From contig DASVDH010000009.1 of assembly GCA_036381195.1 (NCBI GenBank), forward strand, positions 13,763 to 77,762: DNA of 64,000 nt, in the 5' to 3' direction. This stretch comes from RSA9 sp036381195 (lineage in GTDB: Bacteria > Gemmatimonadota > Gemmatimonadetes > Longimicrobiales > RSA9). Positions within the stretch are counted from its first letter, which is position 1. Every line of letters begins with the position of its first letter. Under the pieces are notes generated by a model that searched no databases, was not told the DNA's origin, and was given only the letters and a program-made list of their open reading frames with translations. Positions 54,242 to 61,577 of the stretch are shown piece after piece. A program made the position numbers and the translations under genes.

Positions 54242-56200
54242 CTACGGCAAGCGCGAGCCGTTCCCGTTCACGACGAGGAGCGGATCCATGACCTCCGCCC
54301 ACTCCATGCCCGCCGCCTCCGCGAGGTCCCGCAGGTACCCCTCGCTCATCGCGCCCGCGCCGCCGCGCCGCGCGCCCTTCGGCAGCTCCCCCTTCGCCCC
54401 GTTCCGCCCCCGAGGCTGCAGGGCGATCTGCGGCTCCGGCGGCTTCCCGCCCGCCGCAGACTGCTCCGCGTTGAACTTCTCAAGCTGACGCTGGAAGATC
54501 GCGTCGAGGATCTTCTGATCGGCGGCGTCCTCCGGCAACACCTCGTCCACCCAGCCCTTCGGATCCGCCAGCTGCAGGCCGTGAGTCGCCGCCCACTCGA
54601 GCAGGCTCCGCCGGAACGGGACGTTGAACCCGTCCGGATCGAACGCGCTCGCGAAGCTCGTGACGAGGTTCTGCACGTCCGGGAGGTTCCGCCGGCCGGG
54701 ATACGGCATCTCGAGCGTGTAGTGGAAGTCAACGCCCGTCCGCCGCTCCAGCTCCTCGAGGTCTGAGGACTCCATGACCCACAGCTCCGTCAGCGTCTTG
54801 CTCATCGCCGGAGTCGGGTCATCCGTCTCCTCCGGGAGCGGGGCCGTACGCCCGCCGAGCCGGCCCGCCCGCGCCGCCACGCTCAGGCCGTAGTCAAGCG
54901 CCCAGCGGATCATCTGCTCCAGCGTCTCCTGCCACGCGCCGACCGCCATGAGCGTCGGCAGCTCCAGCGTCGTCGCGGTCGCGAGGTTCGCGTTGCTCGC
55001 GTCGCCGAGGTAGTGCTGTCCGAACTGCGAGGCAGCCGCGATCGGCGCGCGCACGATCGTCGCGGTCGCCGCCGCCGCAGCCGACTGCGAGGAGAGGTTG
55101 ACCGCCTCCAGGCGCGACTGCTCGTTCTCGTACCACATGGACGCCGCGCCCGGACCCTGCGCCTTCTCGACCCAGTCGGACGGGGCCTCGCCCGCGCCGA
55201 ACCGCGCCGACGCCAGCTCCCCCTGCGTGTTCAGGATCGCGGAGGCCGTCCGGCTCACCTGCTCCGGCGTCCCCTTGACGACGTTCTTCGCGATGATCGA
55301 GGCTGCGGCCATCTCCCGCTGGACCTGCGCCTCGGTCAGCTGGTTCATCGCCGTGTAGAACCGGAGCGTCCGCGCGAACGGCGGCGTCCCGAACTGCGAG
55401 CGCCCGATCCGGTTGATGCGGACGTGGTAGACGAACCCCGGCCCGAGCTTCCCGTGGTCCTTCGGGTCCTCCAGCTCCTCCCCCGGCTCCGCCTCACCCC
55501 ACTGGACCGCCTCGCGAATCTCGCGCCGGTAGTCCTCAACGTTGCGCCAGTGCGGCCAGTAGGTCAGCTTCTGCTTGCCGTCCTCATCCAGCTCGTCGAC
55601 CGTCTTGAGCCGGTCCTGCTGAACGTCCCAGACCTGCCGCCGGCGGGCCGTCAGGTAGTAGAGCGGCCTCTCCTCATCATCCGGGTCCGTGACGATCGCC
55701 GCGCACGTGTCCACGTCCTGGAAGCCGAACCGCACGCGCCCGTTGCGGACGTACGCCGTCAGGAGGAGGTTCGCGTCCGAGAGCAGCTGCCGGGAGCGGT
55801 GCTGCTGCGCCTCGAAGCTAAACAGCTTCTCCTGGTTGACCGGATCCGACCAAATCTCGTCGATGATCCGCTGGACCTTCTCGTCCGGGGCCTGCGGCTT
55901 CGCGATGCCGCGCCCGAGCGCGAAGTTCGTCCGGAGGTCCGCCTCCGCGCCGGCCAGCGGATCCACCATCAGCGCCACGCGCGACTTCTGCGCGAGGTTC
56001 TTCCGGTGCTCCGGGTTCATCTCCTGCGGCCGGCCGCTGAAGTACCCCAGCTCGTGGTAGCCGAGTTCGCTGACCTCCTCCGCGAACTGGACGAGCTGCT
56101 GGCTGCGGACCTCGAGCAGGCGCGCCCGCTCGGCTGGCATCACCTGGACGCCGAGCCGGTCCTGCGCCGCGTCAAGCAGTCTCTCGAGCCGTCCCGCCAT
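54242..56200 (-). CDS. Portal protein
   Basis: 652 residues. NLAQKSRVALMVDPLAGAEA, DEIWSDPVNQEKLFSFEAQQ, HRSRQLLSDANLLLTAYVRN, DVDTCAAIVTDPDDEERPLY, DHGKLGPGFVYHVRINRIGR, FGTPPFARTLRFYTAMNQLT, and AMNQ helix followed by QFGQHYLGDASNANLATATT show the portal clip-stem-wing order. Near the end, ATHGLQLADPKGWVDEVLPE. It forms the dodecameric DNA channel. ATG overlaps the previous stop region. Confidence 0.85.
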   Translation of the reverse strand: MAGRLERLLDAAQDRLGVQVMPAERARLLEVRSQQLVQFAEEVSELGYHELGYFSGRPQEMNPEHRKNLAQKSRVALMVDPLAGAEADLRTNFALGRGIAKPQAPDEKVQRIIDEIWSDPVNQEKLFSFEAQQHRSRQLLSDANLLLTAYVRNGRVRFGFQDVDTCAAIVTDPDDEERPLYYLTARRRQVWDVQQDRLKTVDELDEDGKQKLTYWPHWRNVEDYRREIREAVQWGEAEPGEELEDPKDHGKLGPGFVYHVRINRIGRSQFGTPPFARTLRFYTAMNQLTEAQVQREMAAASIIAKNVVKGTPEQVSRTASAILNTQGELASARFGAGEAPSDWVEKAQGPGAASMWYENEQSRLEAVNLSSQSAAAAATATIVRAPIAAASQFGQHYLGDASNANLATATTLELPTLMAVGAWQETLEQMIRWALDYGLSVAARAGRLGGRTAPLPEETDDPTPAMSKTLTELWVMESSDLEELERRTGVDFHYTLEMPYPGRRNLPDVQNLVTSFASAFDPDGFNVPFRRSLLEWAATHGLQLADPKGWVDEVLPEDAADQKILDAIFQRQLEKFNAEQSAAGGKPPEPQIALQPRGRNGAKGELPKGARRGGAGAMSEGYLRDLAEAAGMEWAEVMDPLLVVNGNGSRLP

Positions 56201-56204
56201 GAGC

Positions 56205-56552
56205 CTACGCCCGCACCTCCCACGCGCCCTGGCCGAGGTCGTAATCGAGGACCACGCCGACCTGCGTCCCGAGGATCCGGTGAGCGATCAGCTGCGTCGT
56301 CCCGTCCCCGACCGCGACGAGCCGGGGATCCGAGCCATGCTCCGCGATGTGCGCGCGGACCGCGCCGAGCAGCTTCTCCTCCGTCAGCGGGCCAGACGGC
56401 TCCGCCCCCGTGGCCTCGAGCAGCGCCACGCCGACGATCCCCTTGACCTCCTTATGCTCGAGCGGCCAGCCCCGGACGATCTTCGTCGCCGCCCGCGCCG
56501 CGATGTCCCCGAGCTTGAGCGCGTTGCGCGCCTCCTCCGTTAGCCGATCCAC
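56205..56552 (-). CDS. Hypothetical protein before portal
   Basis: 115 residues from GTG 56552: VDRLTEEARNALKLGDIAAR, WPLEHKEVKGIVGVALLEAT, IAEHGSDPRLVAVGDGTTQL and HRILGTQVGVVLDYDLGQGA. Globular alpha/beta; overlaps its upstream neighbour by 13 bases. In the slot usually taken by terminase; no terminase motifs are present. Confidence 0.6.
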   Translation of the reverse strand: MDRLTEEARNALKLGDIAARAATKIVRGWPLEHKEVKGIVGVALLEATGAEPSGPLTEEKLLGAVRAHIAEHGSDPRLVAVGDGTTQLIAHRILGTQVGVVLDYDLGQGAWEVRA

Positions 56553-56965
56553 TGCAGCTCCTCCGCCGTGAACATCTTGAACTCCTTGTCCTCAGGAAGC
56601 TGCCCGCGCTCCGCCGCCTCCGCCAGCTCCTCCTCCGCCGACTGCGGACGCTCCGGCGCGAACAGCCGCTCGACGACATCCCAGTCCTTCGCCGCCGCGT
56701 AGATCGGGCACGCCGTGTAGTGGTTCGTAACCACGTCCGGGTCCGAGGTCGGCTGGCCGTCCCCCGCGCAGAACCCGAAGTACGTGTGCGGGTCCTCCCT
56801 CGCGCTGATGAAGACCCCGACCGGCGCGCCCTCGAGGATCGGGTCCGCGCGGGCCTGGTCAAGCTCCATGATCCGACAGCGGCAGCCGGACTCGTTGATC
56901 GTCGCGCCCGCGACGTACTCGGCTGCGGGGCAACGGGGACGGGGCAGCTCAGGCTCGGTCGTCAT
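56540..56965 (-). CDS. Cys-containing hypothetical protein, leaderless
   Basis: 141 residues: RCPAAEYVAGATINESGCRC, RIMELDQARADPILEGAPVG, EDPHTYFGFCAGDGQPTSDP, YTACPIYAAAKDWDVVERLF. Five cysteines with a spacing (C..C...CrC...C...aCPiy) suited to a metal site. First gene of the portal operon; ATG 8 bases after a late -10. Confidence 0.6.
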   Translation of the reverse strand: MTTEPELPRPRCPAAEYVAGATINESGCRCRIMELDQARADPILEGAPVGVFISAREDPHTYFGFCAGDGQPTSDPDVVTNHYTACPIYAAAKDWDVVERLFAPERPQSAEEELAEAAERGQLPEDKEFKMFTAEELQWIG

Positions 56966-56973
56966 GCCGTGGG

Positions 56974-57001
56974 ATCGTAGCCCCGGCCCGGACGCGAAGC
57001 C
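56974..57001 (-). promoter_or_regulatory. Late promoter of the portal operon (leaderless)
   Basis: -35 GGCTTC (56996-57001), 16-bp spacer, -10 TACGAT (56974-56979), ATG 8 bases downstream. Confidence 0.72.
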
Positions 57002-57004
57002 GCG

Positions 57005-57103
57005 CTACACGAGCGCTGGCGCGATGACCGCCGGAAGCGTGTAGCCGAAGACGACGAGGCTCAGCACGGCGAGGAGGATGATCGAGAGGTCAGTGCGGTC
57101 CAT
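57005..57103 (-). CDS. 32-residue single-span membrane peptide
   Basis: MDRTDLSIILLAVLSLVVFG then YTLPAVIAPALV: one transmembrane helix. No clear Shine-Dalgarno before ATG. 57104-57203 otherwise holds nothing I can name. Real but uncertain. Confidence 0.45.
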   Translation of the reverse strand: MDRTDLSIILLAVLSLVVFGYTLPAVIAPALV

Positions 57104-57203
57104 GACCCCGTAGACGGCAGGCCCGCCTGGATCTTTAGGGCACTGGACGGACGTGCCGCGTCCGCTCACGAGGCCCCGGCCCCGCCCGCCCAGCGCCCGG
57201 AGA

Positions 57204-57716
57204 CTAGCCGACCGCTCTCCGACCGCAGACCGGCCACGGGCCGGTGCCGCGCCGCCGGTAGAGGAGGAGCGCCCGACGATCCTGCTCGGCCTCCGGCGCA
57301 GCCGCCGGATCCCCCGAGCCGCCGACCGACGCCCACGTGCCGTAGTCGAACTGGTACTTGCCTCGGTAGTGCCCGCCTGGCGACACCGCGCCCGGATCAC
57401 CGCCGGACTCGCACGCCGCGATCCGCCGCAGGACCCCCGGCACCGCGACGGCAGCCTTCGCCGCCCGATAGCTCGCGAGCTTCGCCCGGAGCCGGCGGAT
57501 GTAGATGCCGTGCATGCGCGCGCTCCGTTCGGGAGCGAGCTTCTTCCCGACCCGCAGGTCGGCCTTCTTCGCGGCGTACCGGAGGTCAACGTACTTCTCG
57601 CGGACCTCCTCCTGGACCGCATGGTGGCCCACCGACGTGCGATGAGCGTCCGCCGCCGGCGCGAGGCCGACGAACGCCGCGATGACCGTCGCGGCCCCGG
57701 TGATGAACTTGCGCAT
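57204..57716 (-). CDS. Secreted Rpf-like transglycosylase
   Basis: 170 residues. A signal peptide is clear (MRKFITGAATVIAAFVGLAP then AADAH). A helical middle (VREKYVDLRYAAKKADLRVG) and then the Rpf/transglycosylase-like domain: LRRIAACESGGDPGAVSPGG, HYRGKYQFDYGTWASVGGSG with catalytic Glu in ACESGG and the usual 'YxGkyQFdxxTW' segment; DRRALLLYRRRGTGPWPVC closes it. The enzyme cuts peptidoglycan glycan strands. Its place upstream of the portal operon and a signal peptide suggest export, for release, or to wake dormant hosts as Rpf does. Confidence 0.78.
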   Translation of the reverse strand: MRKFITGAATVIAAFVGLAPAADAHRTSVGHHAVQEEVREKYVDLRYAAKKADLRVGKKLAPERSARMHGIYIRRLRAKLASYRAAKAAVAVPGVLRRIAACESGGDPGAVSPGGHYRGKYQFDYGTWASVGGSGDPAAAPEAEQDRRALLLYRRRGTGPWPVCGRRAVG

Positions 57717-57874
57717 GAGCTGCCTCGGCGCGCGGTCCTCGTCGCTACGGGACTTCGCCTAGCCTCGTTATGAGGAACCCCTCCTCACAACGCGGCGGAC
57801 CGTGAGCCGGTGGCTACCTCCTCTGCGTCGGGTACATGTCAGCGCACCGGCGTTACTCCGGAACGCGGCGAGGC
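57717..57874 (-). promoter_or_regulatory. Long leader between promoter J and the transglycosylase gene
   Basis: About 160 bases without an obvious gene. It holds a GCGTT/AACGC hairpin, TGTACCCGACGC (a version of the early leader element), GAGGAGG without a start codon at a useful distance, and GAGGAGGGGTTCCTC, a second hairpin (GAGGA/TCCTC). It could regulate the transglycosylase gene post-transcriptionally. Confidence 0.4.
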
Positions 57875-57902
57875 AGGTTAGCGGCTTACCGGGATGGAAG
57901 CC
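57875..57902 (-). promoter_or_regulatory. Promoter/operator J
   Basis: -35 GGCTTC (57897-57902), 16-bp spacer, -10 TAACCT (57875-57880). The near-palindrome GGTAAGCCGCTAACC (57876-57890) overlaps the -10, combining the late-type -35 with the early operator. It lies over the stop codon of the gene upstream. Confidence 0.6.
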
Positions 57903-58065
57903 CCGCGTCTCCCCGGAGCACCCAGCTGACGAGCGCCGCGAGGACCAGCCCGAGGAGGACCGGCGCGAGGAGGAGGACGGCGACCGGCACGCTCACGGCA
58001 GCCACCGCCACCGCGAGGCCGCAGTAGAGGAGGAGGAGAAGCCGGATGCGCTCGAATCGCGTCAT
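57886..58065 (-). CDS. 59-residue membrane protein
   Basis: MTRFERIRLLLLLYCGLAVA, VAAVSVPVAVLLLAPVLLGL, VLAALVSWVLRGDAGLPSR: two closely spaced transmembrane helices. TAGGAT lies 6 bases before ATG and an operator-like GGTAAGCGGCCTACC (58086-58100) just upstream. Unknown function. Confidence 0.6.
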   Translation of the reverse strand: MTRFERIRLLLLLYCGLAVAVAAVSVPVAVLLLAPVLLGLVLAALVSWVLRGDAGLPSR

Positions 58066-58082
58066 GGCCCCATCCTAGCTCG

Positions 58083-58367
58083 TCAGGTAGGCCGCTTACC
58101 AGCGCGGCGCAGGCGGGCCTTCGCGTTCCGCTCCTCCCGCTTGAGCTTCCGGACGACCTCCCCCAGACGCTCAGCCTCCTTCTGGAGCGCCGCGACCTGC
58201 GCCTCGTAGCGCTCCCAGTGAAACGCGATCGCTCGCAGCGCCTCCCACGCGTCGACCTCCTCCCCGCACGAGCGGCAGAAGACCCGCCGGCTGTCCGGGT
58301 CTAGCTCCGTCAGCCGGTGGTCGCACCACGGCTTCCGGCGCGTCCGGATCGGCGCGAGGTCGCTCAC
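58083..58367 (-). CDS. Zinc-finger and coiled-coil protein
   Basis: 94 residues from GTG 58367 (GTGA overlap). WCDHRLTELDPDSRRVFCRS then CGEEVDAWEALRAIAF gives C..H...CxxC; the rest is a charged coiled coil (VAALQKEAERLGEVVRKLKR). This pattern is common in actinophage small proteins; function unknown. Confidence 0.6.
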   Translation of the reverse strand: MSDLAPIRTRRKPWCDHRLTELDPDSRRVFCRSCGEEVDAWEALRAIAFHWERYEAQVAALQKEAERLGEVVRKLKREERNAKARLRRAGKRPT

Positions 58368-58621
58368 GCCTGCTTGACGACGTTCTTCGGCTCCGGCCAG
58401 TCGTACGGCTTGGCCGGCGGACCGGGCGCGCCGCGCTTCTCCCGCGCCGCGCGCACGCAGGCCCGCTCCCAGCACGTCCGGATGAACGAGACGCCGAGCC
58501 AGCCCCGGACGCTCTCGCCGTAGCACGTCTCCGGCTCGCGAGCGTACGAGCCGACCGTGTACGGGACCGGCGTCCCGCAGCCGTCGCACGGGACCGGCGG
58601 AGGAGGAGGCAGCTCACTCAT
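58364..58621 (-). CDS. Cys-rich hypothetical protein
   Basis: 85 residues: PPPPPVPCDGCGTPVPYTVG, SYAREPETCYGESVRGWLGV, FIRTCWERACVRAAREKRGA. An N-terminal CxxC and later cysteines suggest metal binding. ATG; coupled to the next gene. Confidence 0.55.
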   Translation of the reverse strand: MSELPPPPPVPCDGCGTPVPYTVGSYAREPETCYGESVRGWLGVSFIRTCWERACVRAAREKRGAPGPPAKPYDWPEPKNVVKQA

Positions 58622-58647
58622 CGCCGCCCCGGCGCTCTATGACCCGC

Positions 58648-58926
58648 TCAGCAGACGGCATAGCACACGCCCTCCGGGCACTGATCGATCGCGCGGCGGC
58701 AGTACCCCGGCGCGCAGCCGCCCGCGTGCCGCCGCTCGAGCAGCTCCGGCGGCACGTCCGCCTCGACCCCCGCGTGGCGCAGGACCGTCAGCGCCCGCCG
58801 CAGGTAGATCAGCCGGACCTCCTCGTACGACACCTCACCAGCGCCGATCGGGCGACCCGGCGGTCGCGCTGGCGCTCGCCCGCAGTCCCGGTCAAGCTTC
58901 CACAGCTCCTTCTGCCGCCCGCTCAA
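58648..58926 (-). CDS. Cys-rich hypothetical protein
   Basis: 92 residues, TTG start. SGRQKELWKLDRDCGRAPAR, VSYEEVRLIYLRRALTVLRH, LERRHAGGCAPGYCRRAIDQ and CPEGVCYAVC. Helix followed by a six-Cys tail. Overlaps the preceding gene by 35 bases. No family. Confidence 0.5.
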   Translation of the reverse strand: MSGRQKELWKLDRDCGRAPARPPGRPIGAGEVSYEEVRLIYLRRALTVLRHAGVEADVPPELLERRHAGGCAPGYCRRAIDQCPEGVCYAVC

Positions 58927-59038
58927 AGCGCTCCCGGCTTACGGCGGTCGTCGACTCCCGCGCCTCCTCCTCGTGACAGACGCCGCAGAACTCATCCGGC
59001 CAACCATGCGGACATAGCCCGTCATCGACCTCAGCCAT
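58892..59038 (-). CDS. 48-residue zinc-finger protein
   Basis: MAEVDDGLCPHGWPDEFCGV then CHEEEARESTTAVSRERFER: CPH...CxxCH is a compact metal site typical of very small phage proteins. ATG overlaps the upstream stop region. Confidence 0.55.
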   Translation of the reverse strand: MAEVDDGLCPHGWPDEFCGVCHEEEARESTTAVSRERFERAAEGAVEA

Positions 59039-59270
59039 GATGCTGCCTCCTCTCCGCCCGCTCCCGCCGGCGCTCATCGAGGATCCGCAAGCCGACCTCG
59101 CGCGGGTACGTCCAGCCGTTGATCTTGATCGTCCGCCGACGCTCCTCCGCGCGCTCCTCCGCCTCCTGCTCATCCCGATACAGCTCCTCCGGCGTCGGCA
59201 GGTCCGCATCCGGAGTCAGGCCCATCCCCGCCGCGCCCCGGTAGATCCGCTGGTGCGTCCACCTACTCAT
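59031..59270 (-). CDS. Small hypothetical protein
   Basis: 79 residues: MSRWTHQRIYRGAAGMGLTP, EELYRDEQEAEERAEERRRT, IKINGWTYPREVGLRILDER. Charged helix then a short strand. ATG overlaps neighbour (ATGA). Unknown. Confidence 0.5.
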   Translation of the reverse strand: MSRWTHQRIYRGAAGMGLTPDADLPTPEELYRDEQEAEERAEERRRTIKINGWTYPREVGLRILDERRRERAERRQHHG

Positions 59271-59494
59271 GCGAACTCCTCGAACTCATGGATGACCTCC
59301 TCGTTCTCGTCAACCCAGGAGACGAGCACGCCCCCGTCGTCGCCGTAGACCTTCGTCTGGACCTCACGCGTCAGCTCGTCGACCCCCCAGCCGAAGTTCG
59401 CGGCCCGGTCCTCCCCGAACCGCTCCCGGATCCACGCCGCCTGCGCCGCGTAGATCGCGTCCTCACGCTCGTCCGTCAGCTCGAGCCGGCTCAT
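59267..59494 (-). CDS. Small hypothetical protein
   Basis: 75 residues: MSRLELTDEREDAIYAAQAA, WIRERFGEDRAANFGWGVDE, VYGDDGGVLVSWVDENEEVI. Acidic, alpha/beta. ATG coupled to the previous gene. Unknown. Confidence 0.5.
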   Translation of the reverse strand: MSRLELTDEREDAIYAAQAAWIRERFGEDRAANFGWGVDELTREVQTKVYGDDGGVLVSWVDENEEVIHEFEEFA

Positions 59495-59745
59495 GCGCGC
59501 CCCTCCGCCCGACAGCTCCCGCAGACGCGAAGCGCGCCCGCGTTCTCGAGGATGACGCCGCAGCCCTCGCAGCGGAGGTCCCGCGCCTCGACCGGGCAGA
59601 GCGCCCCGCCCTCGCGGTAGCCCCCGGCGGCGTGGCCGCGATCAGCGAGGTCCCGCGCGATCCGCGCCGCCTCCTCACGGTCCTCCGCCTCGATCTGGAT
59701 CAGCGGCTGCTCGGCGTAGCGCGGCAGTAGCTCGTACGTCTTCAT
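59491..59745 (-). CDS. Small zinc-ribbon protein starting an early operon
   Basis: 84 residues: MKTYELLPRYAEQPLIQIEA, EDREEAARIARDLADRGHAA, CPVEARDLRCEGCGVILENA, LRVCGSCRAEG. The C-terminal CxxC pairs form a ribbon. ATG with AGGAGG and early leader I. Unknown function. Confidence 0.6.
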   Translation of the reverse strand: MKTYELLPRYAEQPLIQIEAEDREEAARIARDLADRGHAAGGYREGGALCPVEARDLRCEGCGVILENAGALRVCGSCRAEGRA

Positions 59746-59796
59746 GGTCCCTCCTACGGGTCCGGGTAGCGTCCCGCCGTAGGTTAGCGACTTTCC
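59746..59796 (-). promoter_or_regulatory. Early-type promoter/operator and leader I
   Basis: GGAAAGTCGCTAACC (59782-59796) overlaps -10 TAACCT (59781-59786); 16 bases upstream is TGGACT. Seven bases downstream starts GACGCTACCCGGACC, then TAGGAGG and ATG 59745. Confidence 0.55.
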
Positions 59797-59999
59797 TCGA
59801 GGAGTCCAGGGTCGTCGTCCCCGTTGAGGATGATCTTCGCCGCGATCACCCGGCGCGTCCGCTCCGGATCCGCCTCCCCGCCCAGGAGCCGGTACGCGAC
59901 CTCCTCCATGACCTCCGCCTCGGCTAGGAGCCGTCGCGCCCGCCTACGGCAGCGCGCGGCATGCGTAGCGCACTCCTCCGCCGTCCGCTCTACGTCCAT
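59784..59999 (-). CDS. Small hypothetical protein
   Basis: 71 residues from ATG 59999 (AGCGAGGAA upstream; a TTG at 60050 would add 17 residues without a ribosome site). MDVERTAEECATHAARCRRR, LLAEAEVMEEVAYRLLGGEA, RRVIAAKIILNGDDDPGLLE. Helical. Unknown. 60000-60102 shows nothing else. Confidence 0.5.
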   Translation of the reverse strand: MDVERTAEECATHAARCRRRARRLLAEAEVMEEVAYRLLGGEADPERTRRVIAAKIILNGDDDPGLLEESR

Positions 60000-60102
60000 T
60001 TCCTCGCTCCCCTGGCCATGAGCTACCTCAGCGGTACAGCTCTCCGACAAGACACGCGGGCGGGTACGGCGCGAACGAGCAGGCGGGCGCGCATGGCGCG
60101 CA

Positions 60103-60390
60103 TCAGATCGTCCCGAGCGCGTGGCGTTTCGTAATCGTGACCGGCGGACCCGGCTCTAGGCCATCCTTCGGGCGGAGGCCCGAGGCGTCATCGGTCAGGA
60201 GGCCGCTCATGATCCGGCGCGCGAGGTCCGTCTTGCCGCGCTTGTACGCGCGGCTCGCGTCCGCGAGCGTCGCGGGCCGGCCGAAGACGACGATCCACGT
60301 CCCCTCCTCGAGGAAGACGCGCTTGACCTCCCAGACCGCCATGCCGTCCGCGAGCGCGTGCGCGGCCTCCCGCGCCTCCTGGAGCGTCAC
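60103..60390 (-). CDS. Hypothetical protein
   Basis: 95 residues from GTG 60390 (overlaps upstream TGA). VTLQEAREAAHALADGMAVW, EVKRVFLEEGTWIVVFGRPA, RAYKRGKTDLARRIMSGLLT. Alpha/beta small domain. No family. Confidence 0.5.
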   Translation of the reverse strand: MTLQEAREAAHALADGMAVWEVKRVFLEEGTWIVVFGRPATLADASRAYKRGKTDLARRIMSGLLTDDASGLRPKDGLEPGPPVTITKRHALGTI

Positions 60391-60917
60391 TTGCCCACCG
60401 CCACTCGGTGGCCCCGCTCGCACAGCCACGTCTCCGTCCCGTCCGGCGACCGCGAGGTCAGGACCGCCGGCGCGCCGCACTCGGCGGACGGCGGTGCGCC
60501 CTCGAACTCGCCAAGATCGCGGTGCTGGCAGCCACGCGGGTGCAGCGGATGCTCCGTGAGGTCTGCCTCGACCCAATCAACGCCCTCCGCCTCCTCGACC
60601 CGGCAGGCGTAGACCTTCCCGCAGGAGCACGCGAAGACGATCGGTCGGCAGAGCGACGGCGAGTAGTCCCGCCGGCCGCGCAGCTCCGCCTCGCAGGAGT
60701 GCGGCGGCTTCTCCGCCCGGTGCTCCTCGCACGCGATCAGCGGGCTGACCGCCCAGCCGTCCGGGACCATGAGCCAGCTCGTCTCGAGCAGGAACTCGCC
60801 GTTGTCCGCGTTCTCGCTCGTCATCATCGATGAGTCGAACGCGCCGATGTCTACCTCGACGTGGACGGCGGCATCGCAGTCCGGGTACTCGCAGCTCAGA
60901 CGTACCGCGACCGCCAT
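60387..60917 (-). CDS. Cys-rich hypothetical protein
   Basis: 176 residues. MAVAVRLSCEYPDCDAAVHV, then CEEHRAEKPPHSCEAELRGR, IVFACSCGKVYACRVEEAEG, PRGCQHRDLGEFEGAPPSAE, CGAPAVLTSRSPDGTETWLC. About ten Cys with two probable zinc sites. ATG overlaps the upstream stop (TGATG). No family recognised. Confidence 0.55.
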   Translation of the reverse strand: MAVAVRLSCEYPDCDAAVHVEVDIGAFDSSMMTSENADNGEFLLETSWLMVPDGWAVSPLIACEEHRAEKPPHSCEAELRGRRDYSPSLCRPIVFACSCGKVYACRVEEAEGVDWVEADLTEHPLHPRGCQHRDLGEFEGAPPSAECGAPAVLTSRSPDGTETWLCERGHRVAVGK

Positions 60918-61105
60918 CACCCGACCTCCTTCGCCGTCCAGTCGACGAGGGACGCGCCCGCACTGGTCACGTCCCCCGCCTCAACGATCGCGTCCAGGTC
61001 GCCGTCCTCCATACGCCGGATCAGCTCGTCGCCCTCCGGCCCGTCCGGGACCTCGAGCGCCGTCGACGACTCCCGGCGAGCCGTCACCTCAACCTCTCTC
61101 GCCAT
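60917..61105 (-). CDS. Small acidic hypothetical protein
   Basis: 62 residues from ATG 61105: MAREVEVTARRESSTALEVP, DELIRRMEDGDLDAIVEAGD. TGATG overlaps at both ends. Unknown. Confidence 0.5.
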   Translation of the reverse strand: MAREVEVTARRESSTALEVPDGPEGDELIRRMEDGDLDAIVEAGDVTSAGASLVDWTAKEVG

Positions 61106-61326
61106 CAGTCCTCCTCCCCGAACGCAGCCTTGACCAGGACGTAGAGCACCGCGAGGACAAGGATGCCCGCGAGGACGCACGCTAGCGCCCAGCCGATCAC
61201 GATCAGGACGCGCTCCGGGTCCCGGATCGGCCAGCTGCCCGTTGTGTCGACCTTTAGCGCCCATGTCCCGTAGAGCGTCCCCGCCGCGATCAGCGCGAGC
61301 GCGATCCTTGCCAGCGTTCTCTTCAT
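61105..61326 (-). CDS. 73-residue two-helix membrane protein
   Basis: MKRTLARIALALIAAGTLYG, a short polar loop, then VLIVIGWALACVLAGILVLA and VLYVLVKAAFGEED. Two membrane spans with basic N-terminus. ATGA overlap with the gene upstream. Unknown. Confidence 0.6.
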   Translation of the reverse strand: MKRTLARIALALIAAGTLYGTWALKVDTTGSWPIRDPERVLIVIGWALACVLAGILVLAVLYVLVKAAFGEED

Positions 61327-61577
61327 GACTCCTCCTCCTTCACCCATATGTCGGAGCGCGCCGCCTTCTTGAGGACGTACGGCCCGACCTTCCCGCCCTT
61401 GACCCGGTAGCGATCCTCGAGCACCTCGAGCACCTCGACCGTATAGCTGTTCGGACCCTGCGTCCGGTAGCGCTCCCCGACCTTCCACTCCGCCGCCGCC
61501 CGCTCGGCGCGGAGCGTCTTCTGCGCCGCCTGGACCGGGTTGTCGATCCAGTCGAGGAGGCTCGGCTGCTCGCTCAT
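61323..61577 (-). CDS. Small hypothetical protein
   Basis: 84 residues: MSEQPSLLDWIDNPVQAAQK, WKVGERYRTQGPNSYTVEVL, EDRYRVKGGKVGPYVLKKAA. Helix plus an SH3-like strand pattern (VGERYR...YTVEVLEV.. RYRVKGG). Unknown. Confidence 0.5.
   Translation of the reverse strand: MSEQPSLLDWIDNPVQAAQKTLRAERAAAEWKVGERYRTQGPNSYTVEVLEVLEDRYRVKGGKVGPYVLKKAARSDIWVKEEES

Noticed and set aside
54028..54244. Full late promoter before the 54028-54231 gene
   Set aside because: TAGGCT is at the right distance from ATG, but the -35 region reads CGGGAA and does not fit the family; kept only as a weak -10.
56205..56965. Large terminase gene upstream of portal
   Set aside because: The two genes there have no Walker A/B or nuclease motifs; terminase large subunit was not found and may lie outside the window.
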